NCBI GenBank assembly: GCA_000992325.1
Contig: LBTZ01000010.1
Span: forward strand, 1 to 39,885
Direction: 5' to 3'
Length of the DNA stretch: 39,885 nt
DNA from: Parcubacteria group bacterium GW2011_GWD2_38_11
GTDB taxonomy: Bacteria; Patescibacteriota; Minisyncoccia; Moranbacterales; GWC2-37-73
Positions 1 through 9,826 of the stretch are shown here, piece by piece (positions within the stretch are counted from its first letter, which is position 1; every line of letters begins with the position of its first letter). Made by a program: the position numbers and the translations under genes. The notes beneath the pieces were generated by a model. It saw nothing but the letters and a program-made list of their open reading frames with translations, was not told where the DNA came from and ran no database searches.

Positions 1-21
1 TAAGTTGTCAGTTAACTCTTG

Positions 22-95
22 TTGCGGGAGTAGGATTTGAACCTACGACCTCGTGGTTATGAGCCACGCGAGCTGCCAGACTGCTCCATCCCGCT
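22..95 (-). tRNA. initiator tRNA-fMet (CAT)
   Basis: On the minus strand the sequence folds as a 74-nt cloverleaf with anticodon loop CTCATAA (anticodon CAT). Initiator features are visible: an unpaired first position (A1 opposite A72), the A11:U24 pair in the D stem, and the T loop TTCAAAT found in bacterial fMet tRNAs. The anticodon stem is CGTGG/CCACG, so the usual three consecutive G:C pairs are interrupted by a T29:A41 pair. CCA is not encoded. Confidence 0.93.
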
Positions 96-123
96 ATATA
101 TACAAAAAACAACAACCTCCTTA

Positions 124-185
124 TTGTCGAACGAAGCGAGCGAAATGGCCTCAAATAAGAGACATTTCCGAGCGAGTGATGACAA
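124..185. repeat. REP-like palindromic element upstream of tRNA-fMet
   Basis: A 62-nt imperfect palindrome starts with TTGTC and ends with GACAA. Its inner arms GAAATG/CATTTC and CTC/GAG close on the loop AAATAA. It is richer in G+C than the surrounding spacer and lies between the tRNA and the next gene. It resembles dispersed REP-type elements; another TGACA...TGTCA dyad lies at 19572-19603. Confidence 0.5.
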
Positions 186-245
186 CAAAAATCTTGACGA
201 CCTTTTTATTATAAGGAATTTCCAGAAACTGTCAATTTTTCATTT

Positions 246-779
246 TCAGTCCAAAAATTCAAGATATTTTAGGAAATTTTCATAAACCCCAATAACTGCC
301 ACCGCCATTCGTTGGTCAATGGCAAAATCAGCTTGATGTATGATCTGATTTCTGATTTGATGCGCACCCTTCAAGGACTCCAGATGATCATCAAGATGAT
401 TGACACCAACCTGTTCAAGTTTTTCAGTCATATTGGCACCTTTGTATCCAATACCCGCAAGTATTTCATCGACAATCGCATCAGCTTCAATAATCGCAAC
501 TTTATATTGTGAAGGACTTTCATCTTTAAGCCTGCTCTTAACCTTATCCCAACGTTTTTGCATCTTTCCTTTTGAAGCCAATGGCAAATCCATTCCCTTA
601 ATTCCAACACGCAAATGCTGCGGCACATCGCGAAGAATAAGCATCAAAACAATATCAATAAAAAGGACTACCAAATAAATACCCAGGAAAATTTTCATCA
701 CCAACACAAAAGGAGAATAATAAAAATTCCTTAGTATTTCCAGCAAAACTATAACAAAATTTTCTATATCGTAAGACAT
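246..779 (-). CDS. small membrane-anchored protein of unknown function
   Basis: The 177-aa product starts MSYDIENF. An in-frame TTG at 803 would add eight residues, but the ATG at 779 is preferred. Roughly residues 5-50 are hydrophobic and form one or two membrane segments (VIVLLEILRNF; VMKIFLGIYLVVLFIDIVLM). The remaining ~125 residues are soluble and charged, mostly helical by composition, with no catalytic motif I recognise. It lies downstream of gatA on the same strand, separated by an AT-rich repeat spacer. I do not recognise a named family; similar one- or two-helix proteins with a helical cytoplasmic tail are common in CPR genomes (general knowledge). No strong Shine-Dalgarno is seen. 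Confidence 0.75.
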   Translation of the reverse strand: MSYDIENFVIVLLEILRNFYYSPFVLVMKIFLGIYLVVLFIDIVLMLILRDVPQHLRVGIKGMDLPLASKGKMQKRWDKVKSRLKDESPSQYKVAIIEADAIVDEILAGIGYKGANMTEKLEQVGVNHLDDHLESLKGAHQIRNQIIHQADFAIDQRMAVAVIGVYENFLKYLEFLD

Positions 780-944
780 GGGTTCTAAATTTCCAATGAT
801 CAATTCTCAATTTTCATTGAATTTACAATGAAATAATGTCCAATTTTTGAAAATTAAAAAATTGAAAATTGATTGTGAATTGAAAATTGTAAATTGAAAA
901 TTATTGACTACCTTTAATTCTAGAAACTATCTGGAAAATAAAAT
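780..944. repeat. AT-rich 'AATTGAAAATTG' palindromic repeat spacer
   Basis: The spacer is made of variants of AATTGAAAATTG and its complement. A 25-nt stretch at 879-903 is repeated exactly, in inverted orientation, at 30438-30462 upstream of the phosphohexomutase gene, so this is a dispersed repeat rather than mere AT bias. No gene is visible in it. Confidence 0.7.
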
Positions 945-2396
945 TTAATTAATCTCGTAAGTATGTGCACAATTAAGCATTCCTTCTTCATCAAACCACT
1001 TGCCCATCAATTGCCCACCGATTGGCAAATCATTACCATCAGTCGAAATTGTGCCAATTGGAAATGAAATTGCAGGCACACCCGCCAAATTCGCAGTAAT
1101 CGTATAAATATCAGATAAATACATTTTGAGTGGATCAGCTGATTTTTCACCCACCTTGAAAGAAACTTCTGGCGCTGTCGGAGAATAAATAAAATCAACA
1201 GCCTTGAAGGCATTTTCAAAATCCCTACGGATAAGTGTGCGAACTTTTTGTGCTTTCAAGTAATAAGCATCGTAATATCCAGCACTGAGCGCATATGTTC
1301 CAAGCATAATTCTTCGTTTCACCTCGTCACCAAATCCTATTTTGCGTGTGTCTAAATATGTTTCCAAAAGTTTTTTTGACAAACCATTTTCTTTTGCAGC
1401 TGAATCAAGTTCGTCATCAAAACGCATTCCCAATTTGATCCCATCAAATTTTGCCAAATTAGAACTAACCTCACTTGTCATAATAATATAATAAGTGGAG
1501 AGTGCATATTCGCTATGTGGCAAGCTAATTGTCTCAATTTTTGCGCCCAATGACTTGAATTTTTCCAGAGATTTTTCAAAAACATTTTTAATCTCTCCTT
1601 CCAAACTTTCTACGTATTCCTTTGGCACACCAATTGTTTTTCCGGAAATATCCCCGGTAAGATAATCTTCATATTTTTTATCACTGCTTTTAGCGCTGGT
1701 TGCATCAAGCAAATCCTGCCCAGAAATACGAGACAAAATAATGGCAGCATCTTCAACACTATTTGTTATTGGCCCAATCTGATCTAGGCTTGAGGCCATC
1801 GCAATTGCACCTGAACGTGAAACCCTGCCATAGGTAGGCTTGAGACCAACCACCCCGCAAAAAGATGCTGGCTGTCTAATTGAACCCCCCGTATCAGTTC
1901 CGAGCGACCAAACAGCTGAGCCTGCCGCTACTGCAGCCACACTACCGCCAGAAGAACCTCCAGCCACACGAGCAGTGTCAATAGGATTTTTCGTAACTTT
2001 ATATGCGCTATTTTCGGTCGATGAACCCATTGCAAATTCATCCAAATTTGTTTTTCCCAAAATAACAGCACCGCATTCTTTGAGTTTTTTTATCACAGTA
2101 GCATCGTACGGTGCAATATAATTATCCAAAATTTTCGAGGCTGCAGTAGTGCGCACACCATCAATGCATATATTATCTTTGATTGCACACGGGATTCCCT
2201 CAATCAAATCTATTTCTTTTCCCCTTGCAATTTTATCATCAACAAACTGTGCTTGCTGCATTGCAAGTTTTTTTGTGATAGTTAAATATGCGCCAATCTC
2301 AGTGTCTTTTTTTTCAATCGCATCGAAATACTGCTCAGTCAGTTGGACAGAGGTAATTTTCCCATTTTTCAATTGTTCGTGAAGTTCTCGTATCAT
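945..2396 (-). CDS. gatA: Asp-tRNA(Asn)/Glu-tRNA(Gln) amidotransferase subunit A
   Basis: This 483-aa amidase-signature enzyme is the glutaminase subunit of GatCAB, which turns misacylated Glu-tRNA(Gln) and/or Asp-tRNA(Asn) into Gln-/Asn-tRNA in the cytoplasm. The Ser-cisSer-Lys triad is visible: Lys73 in GIPCAIKDN, cis-Ser148 in AGGSSGGS and nucleophile Ser172 in GTDTGGS, with the same Lys-Ser spacings as in characterised GatA. Length is normal for the family. ATG 2396 lies four bases after a 119-bp repeat, and no Shine-Dalgarno is obvious. gatC is immediately upstream on the same strand. gatB is not in the window, so the three subunits are not in one contiguous operon here. Confidence 0.97.
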   Translation of the reverse strand: MIRELHEQLKNGKITSVQLTEQYFDAIEKKDTEIGAYLTITKKLAMQQAQFVDDKIARGKEIDLIEGIPCAIKDNICIDGVRTTAASKILDNYIAPYDATVIKKLKECGAVILGKTNLDEFAMGSSTENSAYKVTKNPIDTARVAGGSSGGSVAAVAAGSAVWSLGTDTGGSIRQPASFCGVVGLKPTYGRVSRSGAIAMASSLDQIGPITNSVEDAAIILSRISGQDLLDATSAKSSDKKYEDYLTGDISGKTIGVPKEYVESLEGEIKNVFEKSLEKFKSLGAKIETISLPHSEYALSTYYIIMTSEVSSNLAKFDGIKLGMRFDDELDSAAKENGLSKKLLETYLDTRKIGFGDEVKRRIMLGTYALSAGYYDAYYLKAQKVRTLIRRDFENAFKAVDFIYSPTAPEVSFKVGEKSADPLKMYLSDIYTITANLAGVPAISFPIGTISTDGNDLPIGGQLMGKWFDEEGMLNCAHTYEIN

Positions 2397-2400
2397 TACA

Positions 2401-2519
2401 ATAATTTTGAATTTCCAATTTTGAATTTCGAATGAATTATTAATGATTCAATTTTTAGATGTTTGAAACATTATGTCATTCGAATTTGATTCAAAATTCA
2501 AAATTCAGACTTCGAAATT
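2401..2519. repeat. 119-bp palindromic repeat, copy 1 (between gatC and gatA)
   Basis: By eye this matches 2811-2929 with about ten differences. It begins ATAATTTTGAATTTCC, is rich in TTGAATTT/AAATTCAA words and contains the self-complementary centre ATGTTTGAAACAT and the arms TTCGAATGA/TCATTCGAA. It fills the whole spacer, from the gatC stop codon to four bases before the gatA ATG, so the gatC-gatA transcript would carry a long intercistronic hairpin. Confidence 0.85.
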
Positions 2520-2805
2520 ATAGTACGCTTTTAACCTTTATATATCCATCCTTCGTTTCCGGAACGTTTTTCATAATTTCCTCCTTGCCCAATTCCCCAA
2601 AATCATCTTGCTTATCGGTGCGAAAAGTGTTTTGCATTCCTGTAATATGCCCAATTGGCTGGACGTCAGAAACATCAACTTCGTCTAATTTTTTGAAATA
2701 ATCCAAAATTTCAGACAAATCATGTTGATATTTTTCCACGTCTTTTTCACTCACGCCAATTCGCGCAAGAGTAGCAATATGCAATATTTCTTCTTTTGAT
2801 AACAT
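2518..2805 (-). CDS. gatC: Asp-tRNA(Asn)/Glu-tRNA(Gln) amidotransferase subunit C
   Basis: The 95-aa product starts MLSKEEILHIATLARIGVSE, the typical GatC N-terminus, and contains the family region DYFKKLDEVDVSDVQP. GatC wraps around GatA and GatB and stabilises the amidotransferase. A TTG at 2829 would add MEIQNYFC, but those codons lie in the flanking repeat, so ATG 2805 is chosen. The gene is bracketed by two near-identical 119-bp repeats: its stop codon overlaps copy 1, and copy 2 ends five bases before its ATG. Co-transcription with gatA, and possibly with ligA upstream, is likely from the shared orientation. Confidence 0.95.
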   Translation of the reverse strand: MLSKEEILHIATLARIGVSEKDVEKYQHDLSEILDYFKKLDEVDVSDVQPIGHITGMQNTFRTDKQDDFGELGKEEIMKNVPETKDGYIKVKSVL

Positions 2806-2810
2806 ACAAA

Positions 2811-2929
2811 AATAATTTTGAATTTCCAATTTTGAATTTCGAATGAATTTTTAATGATTCAATTTTTTAATGTTTTAAACATTATTTCATTCAGATTTGA
2901 TTCAAAATTCGAAATTCATACTTCGAAAT
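2811..2929. repeat. 119-bp palindromic repeat, copy 2 (between ligA and gatC)
   Basis: Second copy, in the same orientation as 2401-2519. It stretches from the first base beyond the ligA stop codon (TAA, 2930-2932) to five bases before the gatC ATG. That both copies fit flush between stop and start codons suggests a defined insertion unit, or a conserved intercistronic element. Confidence 0.85.
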
Positions 2930-5276
<2,347 letters not shown>

Positions 5277-5312
5277 TGTGTATCCTTTCAATTTATTCCT
5301 TAAGCAAGTTTT

Positions 5313-5894
5313 TTATTGACGCAGAGAAACGGCAGTCTGAATTTGAGAAGCGTCTCCACTACCGGCAACATCAGCCCTTAGTACAACCTTCCCCACACTC
5401 GTACCAGCCTCGGAAGGCACCCCGGAAAATCTAAAGTTCACAAACTCCCCCACCACTGTCAAATCAGAATACGGTGTTGGTGAAATCACCGGACAAGAAG
5501 CAATATCAGCGCCAGCAACGGTTGCCGTTTGCAACCTGCCGTTTATGCCAATACCCTGATATCTATAATAGACGCACGATCCACTTGAATTATCAAACAT
5601 CCTTATTTGTGACTGATTAGTGAAGGAAATTGGTAATGATGGAAGTGTGCTGTTTCGAATTGTTTTTACCATCAGATTCATAACATAGTGAGCACTCTCG
5701 GCGCTTCTTTGCGCTTTTTTGGCCGTTGCATATCTCTTCAAAAAACCGGAAAAGGACCCTGTCAACATAACAGCAACAAAGGAAAAAATAAAAACTGCAA
5801 CCAAAGACTCAACCAACGAAAATCCTCTCTTCGTGGAATGAAGAGTTTTTTTATTAGCAGGACTAAGTTTTTTTATTTTTTGATGTTTTTTCAT
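5313..5894 (-). CDS. minor type IV prepilin (PilW/GspJ-like)
   Basis: The 193-aa prepilin has a basic leader ending KRG, then the cleavage and N-methylation sequence G/FSLVESLVAVFIFSFVAVML (Gly-1, Phe+1, Glu+5) and a hydrophobic helix. Next comes a globular domain with AESAHYVMNLMVKTIRNSTLPS, where PilW/GspJ minor pilins have an 'RNSxLP'-like element. A single Cys pair may form a disulfide. It is the last of three adjacent prepilins (24-nt gap to the previous one) on the transcript from pilD, so a tip or priming-complex subunit is likely. Subtype assignment rests on order and a short motif and is tentative. Confidence 0.88.
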   Translation of the reverse strand: MKKHQKIKKLSPANKKTLHSTKRGFSLVESLVAVFIFSFVAVMLTGSFSGFLKRYATAKKAQRSAESAHYVMNLMVKTIRNSTLPSLPISFTNQSQIRMFDNSSGSCVYYRYQGIGINGRLQTATVAGADIASCPVISPTPYSDLTVVGEFVNFRFSGVPSEAGTSVGKVVLRADVAGSGDASQIQTAVSLRQ

Positions 5895-5917
5895 TTAACA
5901 GTGTGATAAATTCAATG

Positions 5918-6496
5918 TCATAAATCCGGCAGCACTGAAACAACTGAGACGCATTTGCTTGCGACATTACATGATGCCGGCCATCCGACAGCCATCACTG
6001 CAAATCCCGATCCATTCCAAGTTACAAAACTTTCCGCCCTTCTGTTTCCTCCGACAGTCGATATTGCTATTTTTCGATAAAATTTCGTTGGCGTTCCAAC
6101 TGCGTGCAAGAAGAAACCCGCGCCTGACAAGTCTAATCTTTTTCTTACATCTCCAGGAAAATTGATTGGTGAATTTTTAAATGCCGTATAGCCTGAAACA
6201 AAATCGGAAATATATTCCACCCGATAATCATTTCCATCTGATATATCTGTTGTAAAAATCGGATTATTATCCTTCAAATTCTTCACCAGCTCAACACCTT
6301 CTTGTGCTAGTTCAGAAGCAATGACTTGATTCTTAGCATTAATTGAATTTTTAATATTATTGGTCATCAAAACAGCTGCTGTCGAGGTGCCAACAGACAA
6401 AATCATCAATGTGAACAGAACCTCCACCAATGAAAATCCTTTTTTCATTGACCGAAAAGTTGGTTTTGTTAAAATTTTTATTTTATTTTTTTTCAT
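5918..6496 (-). CDS. minor type IV prepilin (PilV/GspI-like)
   Basis: The 192-aa prepilin has a Lys-rich leader MKKNKIKILTKPTFRSMKKG, cleavage before FSLVEVLFTLMILSVG (Glu+5) and then AAVLMTNNIKNSINAKNQVIASELAQEGVELVKNL. The 'A.ELAQEGVELVRN' segment is characteristic of PilV/GspI-type minor pilins in Gram-positive and CPR loci (family knowledge). Two Cys near the C-terminus (SCNVASKC) could form a disulfide. The gene follows the GspH-like prepilin by nine bases. A second ATG at MKKGFSL would give a three-residue leader; the longer leader matches its neighbours. Confidence 0.88.
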   Translation of the reverse strand: MKKNKIKILTKPTFRSMKKGFSLVEVLFTLMILSVGTSTAAVLMTNNIKNSINAKNQVIASELAQEGVELVKNLKDNNPIFTTDISDGNDYRVEYISDFVSGYTAFKNSPINFPGDVRKRLDLSGAGFFLHAVGTPTKFYRKIAISTVGGNRRAESFVTWNGSGFAVMAVGWPASCNVASKCVSVVSVLPDL

Positions 6497-6505
6497 TTTT
6501 TTATT

Positions 6506-7108
6506 TTATGGACAAACAGCATTCTTTGTTTCGAGAATGCGTCCATTCTTATACACACACACCAAATTTGTTTTGGTGCCGTCTCTTGATTTTATTAATA
6601 TACCTGGTTCTGCGCCAAAAAAAGGAAGATCTGTTGAAACCGTTGCTTGTGGAGGAGTGAATTTCACATAATAATCGACGTTTTCAGATAGCATAACATC
6701 TCTATAATTCACAAATTTTTTTCCGATATTAAAATCCTGACTACTGCCAGGAATCAATTGTTTTATGGGAACAGTGCAATCATAGTAACTTATTTTATAT
6801 GCATATTCCATTGAATTGTTTGCTTTAGTATTGAACCGCATTTCGCAAGCAATTGTGTCGGCAATTCCATCAGCATTGGTATCGAAACTTTTTCCACTCA
6901 GAGCTTCATTTTGCAGAGCGCGCAGCTGCGCCGCAACTTGCCTAGCACCAGTTTCCACATCATAAGCCGGCTTGCTCTCATTTCTATTTACAAGTAACAC
7001 TGCTGCCATAATAATCATAATCGCCATCACGGTTAAAAGTTCCACAAGAGAAAAACCCTGCTTCGTCGACAGATAAAAATTCTTAAATTTTAAAAACTTA
7101 TAATCCAT
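6506..7108 (-). CDS. minor type IV prepilin (FimT/GspH-like)
   Basis: The 200-aa prepilin has leader MDYKFLKFKNFYLSTKQG, cleavage before FSLVELLTVMAIMIIMAAVLL (Glu+5) and then the FimT/GspH-type region ETGARQVAAQLRALQNEALSG. The start is uncertain. ATG 7108 is used here, but an in-frame GTG at 7153 overlaps the pilD stop codon by one base (TAGTG), which would allow coupled translation and a 33-residue leader. The gene lies directly downstream of pilD, which encodes the peptidase that would cut it. Confidence 0.88.
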   Translation of the reverse strand: MDYKFLKFKNFYLSTKQGFSLVELLTVMAIMIIMAAVLLVNRNESKPAYDVETGARQVAAQLRALQNEALSGKSFDTNADGIADTIACEMRFNTKANNSMEYAYKISYYDCTVPIKQLIPGSSQDFNIGKKFVNYRDVMLSENVDYYVKFTPPQATVSTDLPFFGAEPGILIKSRDGTKTNLVCVYKNGRILETKNAVCP

Positions 7109-7152
7109 AATTAATTGCTGACTGTTTATATTTTTTGTGTTTTTCAAAACCA

Positions 7153-7944
7153 CTAGAAAAATAAGTAGCGCAAATAAGGAAATATTTGTGGCAAAATAAC
7201 TACTAAAAAAGTTCCAGTAATTAAAAAAGGTGCAAAAGGAACCTGACTTTTCATTGTTTTCTTACTAACAACAATAAGCCCAACACTAACCAGTGCGCCA
7301 ATTGTAAATGAAAGCATTAGTGCCACAATTACATTGGGCCAGCCAACAACAAGGCCTACCAAAAGTCCCAGATAAGCATCACCATATCCCATCCAAGTTT
7401 CTTTGGAATATGCAGCCAGCGCGTAGAAAAATCCCCCCGCCACCAGTCCGCCAACAATCCCAGAAATCAGCTGCAAATCCAAAATAGAAGCAGCATTGCC
7501 AAAATTTTGCCAATCAGCAAAAAGAAAATATGCCAAACTCACTCCAACACCTAGCCACAAAACAAGCATTGGGATTTCCATATATTTGAAATCATACACA
7601 AAGATAACCATCAAAATGGAAAAGATTACCAAATAATAAGCTGTCAGCGTCCAACTTGCAAAATCAAAAGAATGGAAAAAATAATTTCCAATCAATGCAA
7701 AAATAATGCCCGTGACCACCTCAACGATTGGATATTGCCAGGAGATTTTTTCCCCACAATCACGACAACGCGCACTGAGCAAAATAAAACTAAGGAGTGG
7801 CACATTATCAAACCAGCGTACCTTTTTGCTGCAGTGAGGACAATGAGAACGTTCCATCAACGATTCCACTGCATTTAGCCGATACACGACCGCATTCAAA
7901 AAGCTTCCAATAATAAGACCAAGCAGTAAGAATATAATTATCAT
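7153..7944 (-). CDS. pilD: prepilin peptidase / N-methyltransferase
   Basis: This 263-aa polytopic A24-family aspartic protease cleaves class III leaders and methylates the new N-terminus of pilins at the cytoplasmic membrane. Visible features: N-terminal GSFLNAVVYRL, two zinc-type Cys pairs (C35/C38 and C60/C63), NVPLLSF between them, and two catalytic aspartates, Asp118 in YDFKYMEIP and Asp189 in GYGD. Several hydrophobic segments fill the C-terminal two thirds. The presence of both Cys pairs argues for the bifunctional enzyme. It lies between the major-type pilins and the minor prepilins. The spacer upstream (7945-8078) carries GTTGTCAGTTGTCAG words. Confidence 0.96.
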   Translation of the reverse strand: MIIIFLLLGLIIGSFLNAVVYRLNAVESLMERSHCPHCSKKVRWFDNVPLLSFILLSARCRDCGEKISWQYPIVEVVTGIIFALIGNYFFHSFDFASWTLTAYYLVIFSILMVIFVYDFKYMEIPMLVLWLGVGVSLAYFLFADWQNFGNAASILDLQLISGIVGGLVAGGFFYALAAYSKETWMGYGDAYLGLLVGLVVGWPNVIVALMLSFTIGALVSVGLIVVSKKTMKSQVPFAPFLITGTFLVVILPQIFPYLRYLFF

Positions 7945-7963
7945 AAAAAATTAAACCTGCAAC

Positions 7964-8000
7964 TTGTTGTCAGTTGTCAGTTATTAATTGTTAGTTGATT
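7964..8000. repeat. GTTGTCAG/GTTAGTTG tandem words upstream of pilD
   Basis: A short array of GTTGTCAGTTGTCAG followed by AATTGTTAGTTGATT. This is the same word family that occurs inside ligA and at 11040-11172 and 27133-27256. Confidence 0.65.
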
Positions 8001-8078
8001 ACATTTTACCATAAAAACAAAGAACTTGCCAGCAACCAACTGCGACAAGTTCATAAAATTGCAAGATTAAAAAATTTT

Positions 8079-8579
8079 CTAGCAACCAGATGGAAAACCG
8101 TTATTTGCGGGAAGTGATTGAGGGGTGGTCAAATTTACAGCTCCATAATACAGACCTAGCGCGCTTATAGTATAAATACTGTCACAGGCGCTCTGTGGAT
8201 GATTTGTAATTCGCACATTGATTGACTGAATTGCCGCATTACAAGAACCGGAAACTCCATATGTCACATCAGCATCATTTGGCAATTTTAATTGTCGACC
8301 CTGATGCAAAACCGCCCCGATAGCGGTATTACAAATATCCGAGCCAGGCGTCGTTTGAAGCACATTAGCGGTATTTGAACAGCAAAGTGCAACTGCTGCT
8401 TTCAAACTGGTCAAGCTTTGCTTGGTCGCTGCGGCAACGGCCTTGTTTCTTGCATTACTTGTGCTCACCAAGATAACTCCTGCCAAAATACCAATAATTG
8501 CAATCGCAATCAAAAGCTCAATCAAAGTGAAACCCCTCTCACTGACAAAGATATTTTTCTTATTTTTTTCTGTTTTCAT
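8079..8579 (-). CDS. type IV pilin, Cys-rich
   Basis: The 166-aa prepilin has leader MKTEKNKKNIFVSERG, cleavage before [21 protein letters not shown] (Phe+1, Glu+5) and then STSNARNKAVAAATKQSLTSLKAAVALCC. The C-terminal globular part has several Cys, including the terminal SGC, so disulfide-stapled D-region loops are plausible. The hydrophobic helix is closest to canonical major pilins, but three such genes lie side by side and which is the main subunit cannot be told from sequence. A terminator separates it from the upstream pilin, so it has its own promoter; the leader is ~35 nt without a clear Shine-Dalgarno. Confidence 0.92.
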   Translation of the reverse strand: MKTEKNKKNIFVSERGFTLIELLIAIAIIGILAGVILVSTSNARNKAVAAATKQSLTSLKAAVALCCSNTANVLQTTPGSDICNTAIGAVLHQGRQLKLPNDADVTYGVSGSCNAAIQSINVRITNHPQSACDSIYTISALGLYYGAVNLTTPQSLPANNGFPSGC

Positions 8580-8620
8580 TTTTATTTTTTAAATATAAAA
8601 TATTGATACACTTAAATTAC

Positions 8621-8649
8621 ATTATACTGTCTTTTTATTTTTCTGCATA
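8621..8649 (-). promoter_or_regulatory. candidate promoter of the 8079-8579 pilin
   Basis: A perfect TATAAT (8621-8626) has only a weak -35 (TATGCA, 8644-8649) at 17 bases. It lies between the terminator at 8695-8722 and the pilin ATG, where a promoter is needed. Confidence 0.5.
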
Positions 8650-8694
8650 ATCAATATTAATCAATTTATATCACATTCACTTTCCTTTTCAAAC

Positions 8695-8722
8695 AAAAAA
8701 GAGCCCGGAAAGGCTCTTTTTT
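8695..8722. terminator. bidirectional intrinsic terminator between pilin genes
   Basis: A6-GAGCC, loop CGGAAA, GGCTC-T6. It is the terminator for the pilin at 8789-9148 on the minus strand and works symmetrically. Confidence 0.88.
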
Positions 8723-8788
8723 ACAATTTTTGCAATTAAGATATTTTATAATTTGCCAATGAAAAAAATTAGCAAATAAAAAAATAAA

Positions 8789-9148
8789 TTATGGACAGGT
8801 TGTTGTCATAGAAACCTGCGTAACACTTGCGGTGCAATTATTAAGGTCAGCAGAAGCAGCTGTCAAGGTAAGAGGAGTTGCATCAGTGCAATCATAACCA
8901 GCATCAGCAGGTGCTGGGGTTGATGTAACTGCAGCAGGAAAAACCATTGTCCCAGAATCTGCAGCCACATATGCTCCTGACGCACATCCCATTACCAAAC
9001 CAGCTTTTACACTAGCAGCAAATGATTTGAATTTAGCTGAACTAGCTTTTGTTCTTGCGCTAGAGGTGCTTACCAAAATAACTCCTGCCAAAATACCAAT
9101 GATTGCGATCACAATCAAAAGTTCAATCAATGTGAAACCTTTTTTCAT
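8789..9148 (-). CDS. type IV pilin, short
   Basis: The 119-aa prepilin has a minimal leader MKKG, then [42 protein letters not shown]. The small Ala/Thr-rich globular domain has four Cys, including the terminal TTTCP. It is followed by a strong intrinsic terminator, unlike the operon-internal minor prepilins, which fits separately controlled and possibly abundant expression of a structural subunit. A TATAAT at 9167-9172 lies 18 bases before the start codon, giving a very short A/T-only leader. The helix is nearly identical to that of the 8079 pilin, suggesting duplication. Confidence 0.92.
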   Translation of the reverse strand: MKKGFTLIELLIVIAIIGILAGVILVSTSSARTKASSAKFKSFAASVKAGLVMGCASGAYVAADSGTMVFPAAVTSTPAPADAGYDCTDATPLTLTAASADLNNCTASVTQVSMTTTCP

Positions 9149-9245
9149 ATTTTTATTTTTTATAATATTATATTTATCTGTTTTGCTAAAAAATCGACCT
9201 TTCTCTTTAGCATATATTTAAACTCACACTCAAGCTAACAAAAAA

Positions 9246-9731
9246 TTATGATTTCACTTCGGTACATTCATTGGTGGCATAACTGCAAGTTATTGTGCTC
9301 AAATCTGGAGATGCACCCTTAGTTGCAGTAAATATATAGGTACCAGCCGATAAAGTATTAGTTGGCGCTTGATACGTGTATCCAGTTTTTGTATTTATAT
9401 CTGGCCATCTAACAAAATGACCTGCCGCAGGTGTATTTGGGACACAAGCATCACTACTCGTACTGATACAGCAGACATATGTTCCAGTTGTGGAGTTGCC
9501 AGTTGGAACAGCAGCCCTAATAGCTTTTCCATTATCATCCGCACAAGTTACGAGCTCCGGAAGCAAACTGGACATTGTCGTGATTGCAGAGGCTGTTTTG
9601 GCTTTATCTACTCCGCTTCTGCTACTTACCAAAACTACTGAAGACAAAATACCGATAATTGCAATCACAATCAAAAGCTCGATCAACGTGAAAGCCTTTT
9701 GAAATGTAATTTTATTTTCTTTATTCATCAT
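9246..9731 (-). CDS. type IV pilin with Ala at the cleavage position
   Basis: The 161-aa prepilin has leader MMNKENKITFQKA, then [24 protein letters not shown]. The residue before Phe+1 is Ala instead of the almost invariant Gly; Ala is the best tolerated substitute in peptidase studies of the family. The globular part has several Cys (TYVCCIS, DACVP, TCSYATNEC). ATG 9731 is chosen: the longer frame MCYNCF is just the promoter TGTGCTATAAT read in frame, and an adjacent ATG at 9728 would also fit. It is the pilin nearest pilC and carries its own leaderless-type promoter. Confidence 0.9.
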   Translation of the reverse strand: MMNKENKITFQKAFTLIELLIVIAIIGILSSVVLVSSRSGVDKAKTASAITTMSSLLPELVTCADDNGKAIRAAVPTGNSTTGTYVCCISTSSDACVPNTPAAGHFVRWPDINTKTGYTYQAPTNTLSAGTYIFTATKGASPDLSTITCSYATNECTEVKS

Positions 9732-9737
9732 AAAACA

Positions 9738-9766
9738 ATTATAGCACAATATTTAATTTTTTTGAA
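9738..9766 (-). promoter_or_regulatory. promoter of the 9246-9731 pilin (leaderless geometry)
   Basis: Extended -10 TGTGCTATAAT (TATAAT at 9738-9743), identical to that of ligA, with TTCAAA 17 bases upstream. TATAAT is exactly six bases from ATG 9731. Confidence 0.72.
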
Positions 9767-9780
9767 CAAAATTGCAAATC

Positions 9781-9826
9781 CATACTTTATGAACTTTACG
9801 AACCTTAAAACTTTATAAACTTTCTT
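9781..9826. repeat. ACTTTATGAACTTTACGAAC repeat at the pilC 3' junction
   Basis: Tandem variants of ACTTTATAAAC/ACTTTATGAAC. The same words recur at 12806-12852 and 20167-20196, always at gene junctions. Confidence 0.65.

Noticed and set aside
2518-2829. gatC starting at TTG 2829, and similar upstream starts of ligA, lexA, recG and the 9246 pilin
   Set aside because: The added residues are translations of repeats or of the TATAAT box; family N-termini begin at the downstream ATG.
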